Below the pieces are notes generated by a model, which did no database searches, had not been told where the DNA came from, and saw only the letters and a list, made by a program, of their open reading frames with translations. Below, piece after piece: positions 63,453-64,000 of a stretch of DNA of 64,000 bases. The first letter of the stretch is position 1. Every line of letters starts with the position of its first letter. The position numbers and the translations under genes are program-made. Location: the NCBI RefSeq assembly GCF_041060425.1, contig NZ_JAULBC010000005.1, positions 496,001 to 560,000 on the forward strand, given 5' to 3'. The stretch is from Danxiaibacter flavus. GTDB lineage: Bacteria; Bacteroidota; Bacteroidia; Chitinophagales; Chitinophagaceae.

Positions 63453-63647
63453 TTATCTGATAGAAATCTTTTGTTCGATTTTTGCGATTGAGTTTCGTAT
63501 GTCCACGATCATGTGCATTGTATTTGTTGAATTCTTGGCGATGATATATTGACAATATGTTTGCAAATCATCGTTCCAATTTTTCCCAGTTTCTTTTTTG
63601 AACTCAGTTTTCAAGTTCTCGAAAGCGTTCGTGTAGGTTAAACTCAT
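63453..63647 (-). CDS. Small hypothetical protein
   Basis: 64 residues, mostly helical and charged, with a C-terminal amphipathic helix (NTMHMIVDIRNSIAKIEQKI). No family is recognised. It lies downstream of the partial protease on the same strand and may be co-transcribed with it; a terminator follows. Confidence 0.5.
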   Translation of the reverse strand: MSLTYTNAFENLKTEFKKETGKNWNDDLQTYCQYIIAKNSTNTMHMIVDIRNSIAKIEQKISIR

Positions 63648-63680
63648 TGGTTTGTAATTTTGAATTTTAAATAATGAGAT

Positions 63681-64000
63681 TTATAAATTTAGCCCTTTGA
63701 TAGCAAGTACTTGTTTTATGTCAGTAGCATACATAAGACCACTATTTTCGTAAGTTGTATCTTTTTTTCCATTGTTGCGCTCGATTACATTCATTTGGTT
63801 GATATATCCACCGACAATACCAATAATCTCCCATTTATTTCTATAGTAGTTGTAATAAATCACTGGGCCGCCAGAATAGCCATACGTGTTATTTGCGCTG
63901 ATGAATAGCAGATCATTACCGTTGGCGCTATTAAAGCCCGAGAATATCCCCTTATTCACCAAAGGAAGTGGATGAGCAAAAATTTTATTCGTGGCTATAG
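63681..64000 (-). CDS. Trypsin-like serine protease, 3' part (5' end off the window)
   Basis: The frame is open to the right edge and ends at 63681, about 106 residues visible. NNTYGYSGGPVIYYNYYRNK contains the GxSGGP active-site serine of trypsin-like proteases; the catalytic His and Asp would lie beyond the window. The following DTTYENSGLMYATDIKQV strand is typical for the end of the domain. It is distinct from the protease at 59783. Function, host or phage, cannot be decided here. Confidence 0.7.
   Translation of the reverse strand, partial: IATNKIFAHPLPLVNKGIFSGFNSANGNDLLFISANNTYGYSGGPVIYYNYYRNKWEIIGIVGGYINQMNVIERNNGKKDTTYENSGLMYATDIKQVLAIKGLNL

Larger units (their letters stand above)
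28431..64000. mobile_element. Prophage of a tailed phage, late region (right end not in view)
   Basis: Terminase small and large subunits, tail chaperone with frameshift site, tape measure, portal, MuF protein, capsid, connector, tail tube, spike, holin-like and endolysin genes lie on the + strand from 30.3 to 59.8 kb. The left edge is placed at the tRNA fragment near 28.43 kb. After the endolysin come a methylase, sigma factor and protease genes that may or may not belong to the phage. No integrase, repressor or replication gene is visible, so the element presumably continues to the right. Confidence 0.85.

Overview
The window looks like a Bacteroidota chromosome, most likely a Chitinophagaceae relative (Chitinophaga/Niastella type), carrying a defence island and most of the late half of a tailed-phage prophage. 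The assignment rests on TonB-dependent receptor and SusC-style lipoprotein genes, the scarcity of Shine-Dalgarno sequences, TAnnTTTG-type -7 boxes, sialate O-acetylesterase and phytanoyl-CoA dioxygenase genes, and GxxxC-type lipobox proteins. No rRNA gene, CRISPR array, complete tRNA, integrase or transposase gene was seen.

Left chromosomal part (1-11.4 kb): a partial CehA/McbA-like PHP metallohydrolase, two tandem paralogous single-haem cytochrome c lipoproteins, a PIG3-type quinone oxidoreductase, a sialate O-acetylesterase, an AraC regulator divergent from a PhyH dioxygenase, a HAD hydrolase and a SnoaL-like lipoprotein. The spaces between them hold palindromic repeats.

Defence island (12.0-18.0 kb, visibly AT-richer): a stand-alone HsdR_N-type PD-(D/E)xK protein followed by four tightly packed genes that match the QatABCD anti-phage system (KAP ATPase, Gly-rich QatB, QueC-like QatC, TatD-like QatD). 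After it come an XRE regulator and a SWIM zinc-finger gene that ends abruptly at the 3' fragment of a tRNA gene.

Chromosomal block (20.4-28.3 kb): an apparent operon of a YncE/alkaline-phosphatase fusion, a beta-helix lipoprotein and a TonB-dependent receptor, then a reverse-strand lipoprotein. The block is bounded by two inverted tRNA-3'-end fragments, each followed by a related terminator hairpin. The second, near 28.43 kb, is the best candidate for the left attachment site of the prophage.

Prophage (28.4 kb to at least 62 kb, right end and integrase not in view): small membrane and lipoprotein genes, terminase small and large subunits, a tail-chaperone gene with a G GGA AAC -1 frameshift site, tape measure, two tail-tip proteins, portal with an inserted zinc knuckle, a MuF protein with a C-terminal toxin-like domain, an antisense two-gene cassette, scaffold and capsid candidates, connector and tail-tube genes, a 2518-residue spike carrying a GxSxG esterase domain, a holin-like protein, a spanin-like protein and a GH19 endolysin. 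A trypsin-like protease, a Dam-type methylase, a folded intergenic RNA-like element, a DUF1737-like small protein, an ECF sigma factor and a second trypsin-like protease follow. Three phage genes are preceded by the same bipartite promoter-like motif with identical 14-nt spacing, which suggests a phage-specific late regulon.
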